The translations under genes were made by a program, and so were the position numbers. Below, one piece after another: positions 1 to 8,365 of a stretch of DNA of 46,412 nucleotides. The notes below the pieces were generated by a model that ran no database searches, had not been told where the DNA came from, and saw only the letters and a program-made list of their open reading frames with translations. Within the stretch, counting starts at the first letter, position 1, and each line of letters opens with the position of its first letter. The DNA comes from Rhodoferax sp. (lineage in GTDB: Bacteria > Pseudomonadota > Gammaproteobacteria > Burkholderiales > Burkholderiaceae_C): NCBI GenBank assembly GCA_029865845.1, contig JARXAM010000123.1:1-46412 (forward strand), given 5' to 3'.

Positions 1-1
1 C

Positions 2-358
2 GGTGCACAAGTGGCCCTGATCGAAGGTTTCGGTATCCTGCTGCGTTGCCTGTACCCCGCTACGCCACACCTCTCGCACGCCTTGTGGTCCGAGCTGGGC
101 TATGCCTCCGCCCTCGGCGATCTGCTGGATGCGCCTTGGCCTCAGGTGGACGCGGCGGCCCTGGTGCAAGACGAGATCGAACTGGTGCTGCAAATCAACG
201 GCAAGCTGCGCGGGGTCGTGCGGGTGCCGTCGGGTGCAGACAAGGCGTCCATTGAGGCGGCTGCGCTGGCCAGCGACGTTTTCGTGACCCATGCGGCCGG
301 TGCACCGGCCAAAAAGGTCATTGTGGTGCCGGGCCGCTTGGTCAACATCGTGGTGTGA
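2..358 (+). CDS. leuS: Leucyl-tRNA synthetase, C-terminal fragment (5' end outside window)
   Basis: The last 118 codons of a class I leucyl-tRNA synthetase, which charges tRNA-Leu in the cytoplasm. The visible part is the end of the anticodon-binding helical domain ([11 protein letters not shown]) followed by the small C-terminal domain, with the family-typical [10 protein letters not shown] and a closing [10 protein letters not shown]. The reading frame is open to the window edge, so the catalytic and editing domains lie upstream. The next gene is lptE, the conserved proteobacterial neighbour. An in-frame GTG of lptE overlaps this stop codon (GTGA), although an ATG 9 nt further on is the more likely start. 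Confidence 0.95.
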   Translation, partial: GAQVALIEGFGILLRCLYPATPHLSHALWSELGYASALGDLLDAPWPQVDAAALVQDEIELVLQINGKLRGVVRVPSGADKASIEAAALASDVFVTHAAGAPAKKVIVVPGRLVNIVV

Positions 359-363
359 GCCCC

Positions 364-864
364 ATGATGTACCGGCGCCATCTGGTGGGTGTGCCCCTTG
401 CGGTGATGTTGGGGGGGTGCGGGTTTAGGCTGCGCGGCAGGCAGACCTTTGCGTTTGAGACCATTGGCGTGACCCCTGAAAAAGGCGGTGCAGTGGCCTC
501 CGATGTAAGTCGTTATCTGGGCGACATGGTGCGCCCCGTCACACCCAAGCCCGGGGCGCTGGCACCGGACGTGATTTTGGACATCTTGGCCGAAAACCGC
601 GAAAAAGTCATTGTGGGACTCAACGCGTCTGGCCAGGTGCGCGAGTACCAGTTGCGCATCCGGGTGCGTTTCAGACTGCGTACTCCTGGTGGACGCGACG
701 TGATCGAACCGACCGACATTGCCCAAGAGCGCGATATCAGTTTCAACGAAACGGCGGTGTTGGCCAAAGAGGCCGAAGAGGTGCTGCTCTATCGGGACAT
801 GCAGACCGACATCGTGCAGCAGTTGCTGCGCCGGCTGGCGGCCATCAAGACCCTGGAGCCCTGA
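364..864 (+). CDS. lptE: LPS-assembly lipoprotein LptE
   Basis: Outer-membrane lipoprotein that plugs the LptD barrel in the complex inserting lipopolysaccharide into the outer leaflet. The 166-residue product has a short signal peptide and a lipobox ending LGGC, with the lipidated Cys at residue 19. It is followed by the GFRLRG segment typical of LptE/RlpB. Length and position directly after leuS fit the family. The ATG at 364 is preferred over the GTG at 355 because it gives a compact signal peptide (n-region MMYRRH); an ATG at 367 is also possible. Only 3 nt separate its stop from the following regulator gene, so the two are probably cotranscribed. Confidence 0.9.
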   Translation: MMYRRHLVGVPLAVMLGGCGFRLRGRQTFAFETIGVTPEKGGAVASDVSRYLGDMVRPVTPKPGALAPDVILDILAENREKVIVGLNASGQVREYQLRIRVRFRLRTPGGRDVIEPTDIAQERDISFNETAVLAKEAEEVLLYRDMQTDIVQQLLRRLAAIKTLEP

Positions 865-867
865 GCG

Positions 868-1347
868 ATGGCCTTGGATCGGGTAGACCAGACCTTGCTA
901 GCGCTGTTGCAGCGCGATGGCCGTATGAGCGCGCAAGCCCTGTCGGAAGTGGTCAACTTGTCGGCACGTGCCACGCTCAACCGCATCCACAAGCTCGAAG
1001 ACGAGGGGCACATTGAGGGCTACCGCGCCCTGCTGGCCCGCCAGTCCATTGGTGAGCACGTGTCGGTGTTTGCGGAGATCGCCCTCAAGGACCAGCGTCA
1101 GGCCACCGTGCAGCGCTTTGAGCAGGCCATGGTGGCCTGCCCCGAAGTCATCGCCTGCTATTTGGTGAGTGGTCGTTATGACTATTTGGTGCGCCTGGCC
1201 TGCCGCGATTTGGCGCACTACCGCGACCTCACCAATACCTGGATCGACGATGTGGGGCTGGGTATCGACAAGGTGGTTACCAGCACCGAGTTGCAAACGG
1301 TAAAAGAATTTGCAGGCTTTCCGCTGATGGTGCGTACCACCCGGTGA
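868..1347 (+). CDS. Lrp/AsnC family transcriptional regulator
   Basis: A 159-residue regulator with the two standard Lrp/AsnC domains: an N-terminal winged helix-turn-helix (about residues 1-55, LDRVDQTLLALLQRDGR, then the recognition part LSARATLNRIHKLEDEG) and a C-terminal RAM effector domain (about 65-145). Members sense amino acids and act locally on catabolic genes or globally. The downstream gene encodes ornithine cyclodeaminase, so local control of ornithine or arginine catabolism is a reasonable inference. Unlike most Lrp-target pairs, the two genes run in the same direction, with a 184-nt gap that holds an inverted repeat. The specific effector cannot be read from the sequence. Confidence 0.88.
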   Translation: MALDRVDQTLLALLQRDGRMSAQALSEVVNLSARATLNRIHKLEDEGHIEGYRALLARQSIGEHVSVFAEIALKDQRQATVQRFEQAMVACPEVIACYLVSGRYDYLVRLACRDLAHYRDLTNTWIDDVGLGIDKVVTSTELQTVKEFAGFPLMVRTTR

Positions 1348-1446
1348 TACCTCGGGGGGCGAATGCTGATTCGGAAGTGAGGGCGTGCATCGACAGCGCA
1401 TTGCGCGCTTGGGCTTGTGCGGTTCGTCGTTAAGTGTCTCGTTACA

Positions 1447-1463
1447 CCCCCTAGACTAGGTGG
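1447..1463. promoter_or_regulatory. Inverted repeat, candidate operator upstream of ornithine cyclodeaminase
   Basis: A 17-bp dyad centred on A1455, with arms CCCCCTAG and CTAGGTGG and seven of eight positions paired. It lies in the gap between the Lrp-type regulator gene and the cyclodeaminase gene, about 70 nt before the latter's start codon. Lrp/AsnC proteins bind degenerate dyads of this size, so it is a candidate regulator site. The match is structural only; no family consensus can be confirmed. Confidence 0.3.
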
Positions 1464-1531
1464 GCAGCCGGTAGCTGCAGGTCTGCGCGCCCTGCCCCTT
1501 CCTCCGGCGCTTGGCACCGAGGAGAGCCCCC

Positions 1532-2584
1532 ATGACCCGCTACATCGACGTTCACGACATGCAAGCCCTGGTGCGACAGCACGGCTTGGCCCCCATGATG
1601 TCGGAGATGGCCCACGCCATCCGAGAAGACTTTTTGCGATGGGAAGACTTTGACAAGTCCCCCCGCACCGCCAACCACAGCCGCGATGGCGTGATCGAGT
1701 TGATGCCCGTGTCGGACAACGCGCTCTACGCGTTCAAGTACGTAAACGGTCATCCCAAAAACCCCTTGCAAGGCCTGTCCACCGTGATGGCCTTTGGCGT
1801 GCTGGCCGATGTGGCCACCGGATACCCCGAGCTACTCAGTGAGCTCACCATCACCACCGCGCTGCGTACCGCAGCGACGTCGGCGATGGCAGCCAAGGCA
1901 CTGGCGCGCCCAGAGAGCACCACCATGGCCTTGATCGGCAACGGCTCCCAAAGCGAGTTTCAAGCCATTGCCTTTATGACCCAGGTGGGGATTCGCACCT
2001 TGCGCGTGTTTGACGTGGACCCTAAGGCCACCGACAAACTGGTGGCGAACCTGCGTCCCTATACCGATGCTGGCACCTTGGACATCGTGCGATGCGCCTC
2101 TACCCGCGAAGCGGTGCGCGGTGCCGACATCGTCACCACCGTGACCGCAGACAAGACCAATGCCACCATCCTGAGTGCAGACATGATCGAACCCGGCATG
2201 TACCTGAACGCGGTCGGTGGGGACTGCCCCGGCAAGACCGAGTTGGACGCCGACATCCTGAACCATGCCAAGGTATTTGTCGAATACGAACCCCAAACGC
2301 GCATCGAGGGGGAGCTGCAACAGATGTCTGCAGGCTTTGTCACCTATCCACTTTGGAAGGTGCTGGCCGGAACCGCCACCGGGCGTGAGCACGCGGCGCA
2401 GGTTACTTTGTTTGACTCCGTAGGCTTTGCGCTGGAAGACCTGTCGGCCCTGCGCTATGTGCATGCGCTCTCTCAGCGTCTGGGCGTGGGCAGCACGGTG
2501 CACTTGGTTCCCAATATGGCAAACCCCAAAGACCTGTTTGCATGCGCCACGGCGGCCCGTCCGGTATTGCGCAAGGCGGCATAA
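1532..2584 (+). CDS. ocd: Ornithine cyclodeaminase
   Basis: Converts L-ornithine to L-proline and ammonia using a tightly bound NAD in an internal redox cycle. The 350-residue protein belongs to the OCD/mu-crystallin family. The nucleotide-binding loop is GNGSQSEFQA (residues 136-145). Arg45, Lys69 and Arg112 fall at positions known as substrate contacts in the Pseudomonas putida enzyme, and the GGDCPGKTEL motif (Asp230) is typical of true cyclodeaminases rather than other family members. The ATG at 1532 is preceded by GAGGAGAG at good spacing. It follows an Lrp/AsnC gene and separates lptE from holA. Proline made here would complement the proA-dependent route encoded downstream. Confidence 0.9.
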   Translation: MTRYIDVHDMQALVRQHGLAPMMSEMAHAIREDFLRWEDFDKSPRTANHSRDGVIELMPVSDNALYAFKYVNGHPKNPLQGLSTVMAFGVLADVATGYPELLSELTITTALRTAATSAMAAKALARPESTTMALIGNGSQSEFQAIAFMTQVGIRTLRVFDVDPKATDKLVANLRPYTDAGTLDIVRCASTREAVRGADIVTTVTADKTNATILSADMIEPGMYLNAVGGDCPGKTELDADILNHAKVFVEYEPQTRIEGELQQMSAGFVTYPLWKVLAGTATGREHAAQVTLFDSVGFALEDLSALRYVHALSQRLGVGSTVHLVPNMANPKDLFACATAARPVLRKAA

Positions 2585-2673
2585 GCGGCTCGTGGTGGTG
2601 CTATCCCAAAGCGCAGCCCGCGCCGCACGCCAGTTCACAACCGGGGCGCGTTCTGCGGCCTTAAACTTAGCGC

Positions 2674-3771
2674 ATGCAACTCGCGGCGCACCAACTCAGC
2701 AACCACCTGCAGCGCGGGCTCAAAAGCCTGTACACGGTGCATGGCGACGAGCCCCTGTTGCAGCAAGAAGTGCAGGATGCCATTCGCGCGCACGCCCGCA
2801 CCCAGGGCTACACCGAGCGCACCTCCCACACCGTGGCCGGTGCCCACTTTGACTGGAGTGAAGTGCTGGCGGCAGGTGGGTCCTTGAGTCTGTTTGCGGA
2901 CAAACAGATGGTGGAAATCCGCATCCCCAGCGGCAAGCCCGGCAAGGATGGAAGTGTTGCTTTGCAGCAGCTTGCCGAGAGTGCGCAGGGCAACGATTCC
3001 ACGTTAACGATTGTGCTATTGCCCCGTCTGGACAAGGCGACCAAAACTGGCGCGTGGTTTACCGCGCTGGAGAGCTATGGCGTCACCATCCAGGTGGAGC
3101 CGGTCGAGCGCAGTGCCTTGCCCCAATGGATTGCGCAGCGTTTGGCGGCCCAAGGCCAGCGGGTGGAGGCGGGCGAAGAAGGTCAGCGCACCCTCCAGTT
3201 TTTTGCCGACCGGGTGGAGGGCAACTTGTTGGCCGCACACCAAGAAATTCAGAAGCTGGGCCTGCTGTTTCCCCCCGATACCAATGGCGGTGTGTTGCGC
3301 CTGGCGCAGGTTGAAAGTGCGGTGCTGAACGTGGCGCGGTACGACGTGTTCAAGTTGTCCGAAGCAGTGTTGGCCGGGCAAGCCTCCCGAGTGCAGCGCA
3401 TGCTTGACGGCCTTCAGGCAGAGGGCGAGGCCGAGGTGCTGGTGCACTACACCTTGGCAGAGGACATCCGCGCGCTCAAACGCGTCAAAGACGCCATGGG
3501 GCAGGGGCGGCCACTGCCCTTGGCGTTGCGTGAAAATCGCATCTGGGGTGCCAAAGAGCGTTTGTTTGAGCGCGTGCTACCCAAGCTCTCGGAACGCGCT
3601 CTGGCAGATCTGTTGCAAGCGGCCCATGCGGTCGATGGCATTGTCAAAGGTCTCAAGCAGCCCGACTGGCCTGCCAGCGGCTGGCAAGCGCTGCACCGAC
3701 TGGCATCGCAATTGTGTGCGCTGTGTGCTGGGCCTAGCCAGGCACCAGCCAGAGCGGGCGTTCACCGATAG
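2674..3771 (+). CDS. holA: DNA polymerase III subunit delta
   Basis: Delta subunit of the clamp loader, which opens the beta sliding clamp during replication. The 365-residue length and the N-terminal pattern LYTVHGDEPLLQQE match HolA. The middle shows the AAA+-like lid region (QFFADRVEGNLLAAHQEIQKL) and a C-terminal helical collar domain. Delta normally lacks a working ATPase site, and no Walker motif is seen. In proteobacteria holA usually sits directly after leuS-lptE; here a two-gene amino-acid module intervenes. The start ATG follows an 89-nt gap without an obvious strong ribosome site. Confidence 0.93.
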   Translation: MQLAAHQLSNHLQRGLKSLYTVHGDEPLLQQEVQDAIRAHARTQGYTERTSHTVAGAHFDWSEVLAAGGSLSLFADKQMVEIRIPSGKPGKDGSVALQQLAESAQGNDSTLTIVLLPRLDKATKTGAWFTALESYGVTIQVEPVERSALPQWIAQRLAAQGQRVEAGEEGQRTLQFFADRVEGNLLAAHQEIQKLGLLFPPDTNGGVLRLAQVESAVLNVARYDVFKLSEAVLAGQASRVQRMLDGLQAEGEAEVLVHYTLAEDIRALKRVKDAMGQGRPLPLALRENRIWGAKERLFERVLPKLSERALADLLQAAHAVDGIVKGLKQPDWPASGWQALHRLASQLCALCAGPSQAPARAGVHR

Positions 3772-3779
3772 GGCTACCC

Positions 3780-4352
3780 GTGGAGACAGCGGTGACTGAC
3801 ACCTCTTTGGCGCTGCGGCACGTACAGCGCCATAACCAAATTTCCATCCGCCTGCACTACTTGCGCGAAGGCGCTTGGCACCGCTTGTACGCCCAGCATT
3901 GGAATGAGCGCGGGTTTTGTTTTTTCCACACCCAGCCGCTACCCGCTGGCACCTTGGGGTTCAAGCGCAGTCTCCAGCCCTTTGAGGGAGAGCTCGTTTG
4001 GACCCACGCCAGCCAGGACGAGACCCAGGTGACCGAAATGTTGCTCAACGAGGCGATTCATCGCCACGCAGACCGCATGTCGTCGCAGCCCGCGATGCAA
4101 CAGCGCTTGATGCGCCTTATGCGGGTACAGGGCATGGCAGATGCCAAGCGCCAGGTGCTGACCGCATTGGGAGGTGTTGCAGACCTCGCCATGGTGCAGC
4201 AAGACCTGCGCTTGCGCATGCAGGAGGTATTGTTTCAATCCGGCGTGCGGGTCGATTCAGCGGTGTGGTCTGCGGTGGTGGCCGATGCACTGGCCTTGGG
4301 CAGTGTGGTGCAGGATCTGGAGCGCTGGTCGGGCCGCTTGGGTCCCGGTTGA
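3780..4352 (+). CDS. Conserved hypothetical protein between holA and proA
   Basis: A protein of about 190 residues starting at GTG 3780 (GTG 3792 is an alternative), 8 nt after holA and therefore probably in the same transcript. It has no signal peptide or membrane segment. The N-terminal 80 residues look beta-rich (ISIRLHYLREGAWHRLYAQHW, then ELVWTHASQD); the remainder is helical, with many Gln, Met and Leu. The N-terminal part loosely resembles a PilZ-type barrel but lacks an RxxxR plus D/NxSxxG signature, so I make no family call. Coding use matches its neighbours. Confidence 0.7.
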   Translation: METAVTDTSLALRHVQRHNQISIRLHYLREGAWHRLYAQHWNERGFCFFHTQPLPAGTLGFKRSLQPFEGELVWTHASQDETQVTEMLLNEAIHRHADRMSSQPAMQQRLMRLMRVQGMADAKRQVLTALGGVADLAMVQQDLRLRMQEVLFQSGVRVDSAVWSAVVADALALGSVVQDLERWSGRLGPG

Positions 4353-4394
4353 CGGTTGGCCCACGTGGTTGTTGGGTTCTGCGAAAATCGGCTC

Positions 4395-5675
4395 ATGAAT
4401 GCGATGAACACCACCGAATACACCCTGGCCCTCGGTTCCCAAGCCAAAGTAGCGTCTGCGCTGATGGCACGTGCGCCGGCCGCCACCAAAAACCGGGCGC
4501 TTCGTCGTTTGGCAGAGCTGTTGCGCGAGAACACCCAAGCATTGCAAGTAGACAATGCGAGGGACATTGAGCGCGCACAGGCCAACGGGCTGTCGGCCCC
4601 CATGGTGGATCGCCTCAAACTGACGCCCACGGTACTCGAAACCTGCGCGCAAGGCTGCGAGCAGTTGGCTTCCATGGCGGATGTGGTTGGCGAAATCATT
4701 GGCATGAAGCAACAACCCAGTGGCATCCGTGTGGGCCAGATGCGCGTGCCGATTGGTGTTTTTGGCATGATTTTCGAAAGCCGCCCGAACGTCACCATCG
4801 AGGCTGCCAGCCTGTCTATCAAGAGCGGCAATGCGTGCATCTTGCGAGGAGGGTCAGAGGCCATTGACTCCAACAAAGCGCTGGCCCGACTGGTGCAGCA
4901 GGCCCTGACAGAAAGCGGCCTTCCCGCAGATGCGGTGCAACTGGTGCAGACCACCGACCGCGAACTGGTTGGCCAACTCATTGCCATGCCGCAGTTTGTG
5001 GATGTCATCATTCCCCGCGGTGGCAAGGGCCTGATCGAGCGCATCAGCCGCGACGCCAAGGTTCCGGTCATCAAACATCTGGATGGCAACTGCCACACGT
5101 ATGTAGACGATCCCTGCGACCTAGCCATGGCGGTCACCGTGGCGGACAACGCCAAGACCCAGAAGTACAGCCCCTGCAATGCGACGGAAGGCTTGCTGGT
5201 GGCGCGCGGCGTGGCTGCCGAATTTTTGCCGCTGATCGGCAAGGTCTACGCGGACAAAGGCGTGGAAATGCGCTGCGATGCCGAGGCGCGCGCCCTTCTG
5301 GACACAGTGTCCGGCGCCCGCCTGACGGATGCGACCGAGCAGGACTGGTACGAGGAATATTTGGCCCCTATCGTCAGTGTAAAGGTGGTGGCGGGTGTCG
5401 ATGAGGCCATCGCCCACATCAACCAGTACAGCAGCCACCACACGGATGCCATCCTTACGACCAACCATGTACACGCACAACGCTTCTTGCGGGAGGTCGA
5501 TTCGGCTAGCGTGATGGTGAATGCCAGCACCCGTTTTGCCGACGGCTTTGAGTACGGCCTGGGGGCCGAAATTGGCATCAGCACCGATAAGTTCCACGCC
5601 CGCGGGCCTGTGGGGATTGAGGGCCTTACCTCGTTGAAGTATGTGGTGTTGGGCGAGGGCTCCATTCGTAAATAA
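4395..5675 (+). CDS. proA: Glutamate-5-semialdehyde dehydrogenase (gamma-glutamyl phosphate reductase)
   Basis: Second enzyme of proline biosynthesis: NADPH-dependent reduction of gamma-glutamyl phosphate to glutamate-5-semialdehyde. The 426-residue protein is full length for ProA. Family landmarks are [14 protein letters not shown], the ILRGGSEA segment, [12 protein letters not shown], and the catalytic cysteine in CNATEG (Cys261). It ends with the typical [14 protein letters not shown]. The ATG at 4395 was chosen because homologues start close to it; the frame stays open upstream. A second ATG lies three codons later. Together with the nearby ornithine cyclodeaminase, the segment encodes two independent routes toward proline. 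Confidence 0.95.
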   Translation: MNAMNTTEYTLALGSQAKVASALMARAPAATKNRALRRLAELLRENTQALQVDNARDIERAQANGLSAPMVDRLKLTPTVLETCAQGCEQLASMADVVGEIIGMKQQPSGIRVGQMRVPIGVFGMIFESRPNVTIEAASLSIKSGNACILRGGSEAIDSNKALARLVQQALTESGLPADAVQLVQTTDRELVGQLIAMPQFVDVIIPRGGKGLIERISRDAKVPVIKHLDGNCHTYVDDPCDLAMAVTVADNAKTQKYSPCNATEGLLVARGVAAEFLPLIGKVYADKGVEMRCDAEARALLDTVSGARLTDATEQDWYEEYLAPIVSVKVVAGVDEAIAHINQYSSHHTDAILTTNHVHAQRFLREVDSASVMVNASTRFADGFEYGLGAEIGISTDKFHARGPVGIEGLTSLKYVVLGEGSIRK

Positions 5676-5823
5676 TTGTTTCTAAACGGGTTTTCTGCGG
5701 GGCTCAGGCGCTGGTAAAGGCGCTTTACTATTGTTCATAATGGGCTCACGGTGTAAGTTCCAAGGTCCGCAAGACGCATCCCGTGGAGTGCGTTCTGTTG
5801 GCGGATTTCGGAAAGACCCCCCT

Positions 5824-6861
5824 GTGAGCATTTCGCTACTCGCCAACCTGGAAAAAATCACTGCGACCCGCGATTTCGCCTCCGTGGAGCACAGCCTCCT
5901 GAAGGCGATTGGTTCGACGGTGCATGTCGACGAGTTGTCGCTGTGGTCGTTGGACAGTCGGTATGAAGTCACCAAAGTGCTGCATTACCACCGCTTGGTG
6001 CAGGTGCGCGAAGGCGGCATGGAGCGTGAAACAGAGCACATTGACACGGTCTACACCAACATCGAGGTCGCACCGGACTACCGCAGTCTGGCCGAGACGG
6101 TGGTGCTGTCCAAGCGCTCTGCTGCACGCAAGCGGCAAGACGGCACGCTGCACATGTTTCCGGTCGTGTCCAGAAAAGCCATCACCGGCATCGTGAGTAT
6201 GCAAGTGCGAGACGAACTCACCGAGCAAGACCGCGCCTTGATCCACGGCATTTTGGGTGTTTACGCCAACTACTACGCACTGCTGGACGAGAGCCAGCGC
6301 GACCGCCTGACGGGCTTGTACAACCGGCATGCGATGGACCTGAACATTGAGCGCATGTGGTCGCTATTGGGCAGTGATGCGCACCGTGCGGATCCGCGAC
6401 GCAATGGTGTGGTGCAAGTCCATGGGCTGGCCATTATCGATATTGACCACTTCAAGAAAGTCAACGACCAGTACGGCCACATACTGGGCGACGAAATTTT
6501 GCTGCTGGTGTCCCGGTTGATTTCAAGTTGCTTTCGCCGCAGGGATCCGGTGTATCGCTACGGTGGCGAGGAATTTTTGGTGGTCGCCGGTGCAGAGTCC
6601 CCTCCGGCGCTGGCGACCCTGTTTGAGCGGGTGCGCGCCAAGGTGGAGGCACATTACTTTCCACAAGTGGACAAGGTGACGGTCAGTATCGGTTACGTCA
6701 ATATTGACCCCGGACTGTCTCCTTTTGAGAACATCGGACGCGCGGATCGCGCACTGTACTGCGCCAAAGAGCGGGGCCGCAACCAGGTGCAGTCGTTTGA
6801 CGACTTGCGCGAGCAAGGCCTGATCAAGGAAATGCGCTACGGCTCCACCGAGCTGTTTTAG
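5824..6861 (+). CDS. Diguanylate cyclase with N-terminal GAF-like domain
   Basis: Soluble protein of 345 residues that should make cyclic di-GMP from two GTP. The N-terminal half (about 5-155) has GAF-like spacing, with a conserved KAITGIVSMQV strand. The C-terminal half is a full GGDEF domain: DRLTGLYNR entry motif, DIDHFKKVND, active-site GGEEF at residues 247-251, and an intact product-inhibition site RxxD (Arg238, Asp241) exactly five residues upstream. GTG 5824 is chosen because the residues before it (from 5731) look non-coding and the GAF-like fold begins right after it. The signal sensed is unknown. It lies between proA and gshA without an evident operon partner. Confidence 0.87.
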   Translation: MSISLLANLEKITATRDFASVEHSLLKAIGSTVHVDELSLWSLDSRYEVTKVLHYHRLVQVREGGMERETEHIDTVYTNIEVAPDYRSLAETVVLSKRSAARKRQDGTLHMFPVVSRKAITGIVSMQVRDELTEQDRALIHGILGVYANYYALLDESQRDRLTGLYNRHAMDLNIERMWSLLGSDAHRADPRRNGVVQVHGLAIIDIDHFKKVNDQYGHILGDEILLLVSRLISSCFRRRDPVYRYGGEEFLVVAGAESPPALATLFERVRAKVEAHYFPQVDKVTVSIGYVNIDPGLSPFENIGRADRALYCAKERGRNQVQSFDDLREQGLIKEMRYGSTELF

Positions 6862-6886
6862 TATCCCGAGGGCTTGCAAATGCCGA

Positions 6887-6904
6887 ATCCACCCCAAGGT
6901 GGAT
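6887..6904 (+). other. Perfect 7-bp hairpin upstream of gshA
   Basis: ATCCACC and GGTGGAT form a perfect stem around a CCAA loop, 40 nt before the gshA start. No T-tract follows, so it is not a standard intrinsic terminator. It could act as an mRNA structure or a weak stop for the upstream transcript. Confidence 0.3.
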
Positions 6905-6944
6905 AGGCCCGGCTCATCAACAACCCCTCTGGAAAGCTACGCGC

Positions 6945-8231
6945 ATGGTTCCTCACCTCATTACAGCCCTCACTGGCCCCATCAATGAACTGGAACAACG
7001 GGTGCTGGATACGATGCCTTCTATCGAACGGTGGTTTCGATTGGAGTGGATGGAGCACACGCCGCCGTTTTACACCGCAGTCGATGTGCGCAATGCCGGC
7101 TTCAAGCTCGCCCCGGTGGATACCCACTTTTTCCCGACAGGCTGGAACAACCTGACTCCCGACATGCTGCCCTTGGCGGTGCAGGCAGCACAGGCTGCGA
7201 TAGAAAAGATATGCCCCGAAGCACGAAATTTGTTGATCGTGCCCGAACACAACAGCCGCAGTACCTACTACCTGATGAACCTGGCGCAGCTGCGCCGGAT
7301 ATTCAATATGGCGGGTCTGAACGTGCGCATCGGCTCCATCAGCGCAGATGTCAAAAAAGCCACGACCGTTGAACTTCCCGGTGGCGAGACGATCACCTTG
7401 GAGCCCGTGGTGAGAGCCAAGGGACGCTTAGGGGTGAAAGACTTTGACCCCTGTACCATTTTGCTCAACAACGATCTGCGCGCGGGTGTCCCAGGCATCC
7501 TGGAGGATTTGCATGAGCAGTACCTGTTACCGCCCTTGCACGCCACGTGGACGACGCGCCGCAAGAGCACCCACTTCCGCTGTTACGAGGAGGTGGCCAA
7601 ACGGTTTGGCAAATTGATTGGGGTGGACCCGTGGCTCATCACGCCCATGTACGAAAAGTATGGCGTGGCAGATTTACGTACTTCCGCAGGACTCTCCGCC
7701 TTGGCCGCCCGCATTGATGGCATGCTGTCCAAAATCAAGAAAAAGTACAAGGAATATGGCATCAAGGAAAAGCCATTTCTGGTAATCAAGGCTGACAACC
7801 GTACCAGCGGTAACACCATTTTGTCGGTGCGCGATACCGTGGGTTTGGACACCAAATTGCGCACCTTGGGCGCCGCAGCAGAGGTGGCACAGCAACCCCT
7901 GGAGTTGATCTTGCAAGAGGGCGTGCTGACCAATGAACGCATCAACGATGCAGTGGCAGAGCCGGTGGTGTACCTGATGGACCGGTATGTGGTGGGCGGC
8001 TTCTACCGCATGCACCCCGAGCGCGGTGTCGATGAAAACTTGAGCGCACCGGGTGCCAGTTATGTGCCACTGGCCTTCTCGGAAAGCACCCATTTGCCCC
8101 AACCTGGTGTGCGGCCGGGCGCGAGTGCCCCCAATCGCTTCTACATGTATGGGGTTATGGGCCGTCTGGCGATGTTGGCAGCCAGCTACGAACTCGAGGC
8201 GACCGATCCCGACGCTGAGCACTACGACTGA
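6945..8231 (+). CDS. gshA: Glutamate-cysteine ligase, Acidithiobacillus-type
   Basis: First step of glutathione synthesis: ATP-dependent joining of L-glutamate gamma-carboxyl to cysteine. The 428-residue protein is of the type first seen in Acidithiobacillus and common in betaproteobacteria, unrelated in sequence to E. coli GshA. Typical segments are DTHFFPTGWNNL, LIVPEHNSRSTYYL, KADNRTSGNTILSV and YVVGGFYRMHPERG. Identification is strengthened by gshB three genes downstream. The cluster order gshA-kup-benE-gshB on one strand suggests joint expression, though the gap before kup is 134 nt. A small hairpin precedes the gene. Confidence 0.92.
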   Translation: MVPHLITALTGPINELEQRVLDTMPSIERWFRLEWMEHTPPFYTAVDVRNAGFKLAPVDTHFFPTGWNNLTPDMLPLAVQAAQAAIEKICPEARNLLIVPEHNSRSTYYLMNLAQLRRIFNMAGLNVRIGSISADVKKATTVELPGGETITLEPVVRAKGRLGVKDFDPCTILLNNDLRAGVPGILEDLHEQYLLPPLHATWTTRRKSTHFRCYEEVAKRFGKLIGVDPWLITPMYEKYGVADLRTSAGLSALAARIDGMLSKIKKKYKEYGIKEKPFLVIKADNRTSGNTILSVRDTVGLDTKLRTLGAAAEVAQQPLELILQEGVLTNERINDAVAEPVVYLMDRYVVGGFYRMHPERGVDENLSAPGASYVPLAFSESTHLPQPGVRPGASAPNRFYMYGVMGRLAMLAASYELEATDPDAEHYD

Positions 8232-8365
8232 GGGTCGTCAAGCGCGAGCAAGACATCGAATCGTCCCAGTTGTTGCGCTGCAACATGAGCGCAAAAAGCG
8301 AACGATTCGGCTGCCAGTGGCTTGATCTACCTGCACTCGGGCGCACAATAGCGGTCCCTTAAGGA

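Noticed and set aside
5690..5730. Terminator after proA
   Set aside because: The AGGCGCT segments form a direct repeat rather than a clean stem followed by a T-tract.
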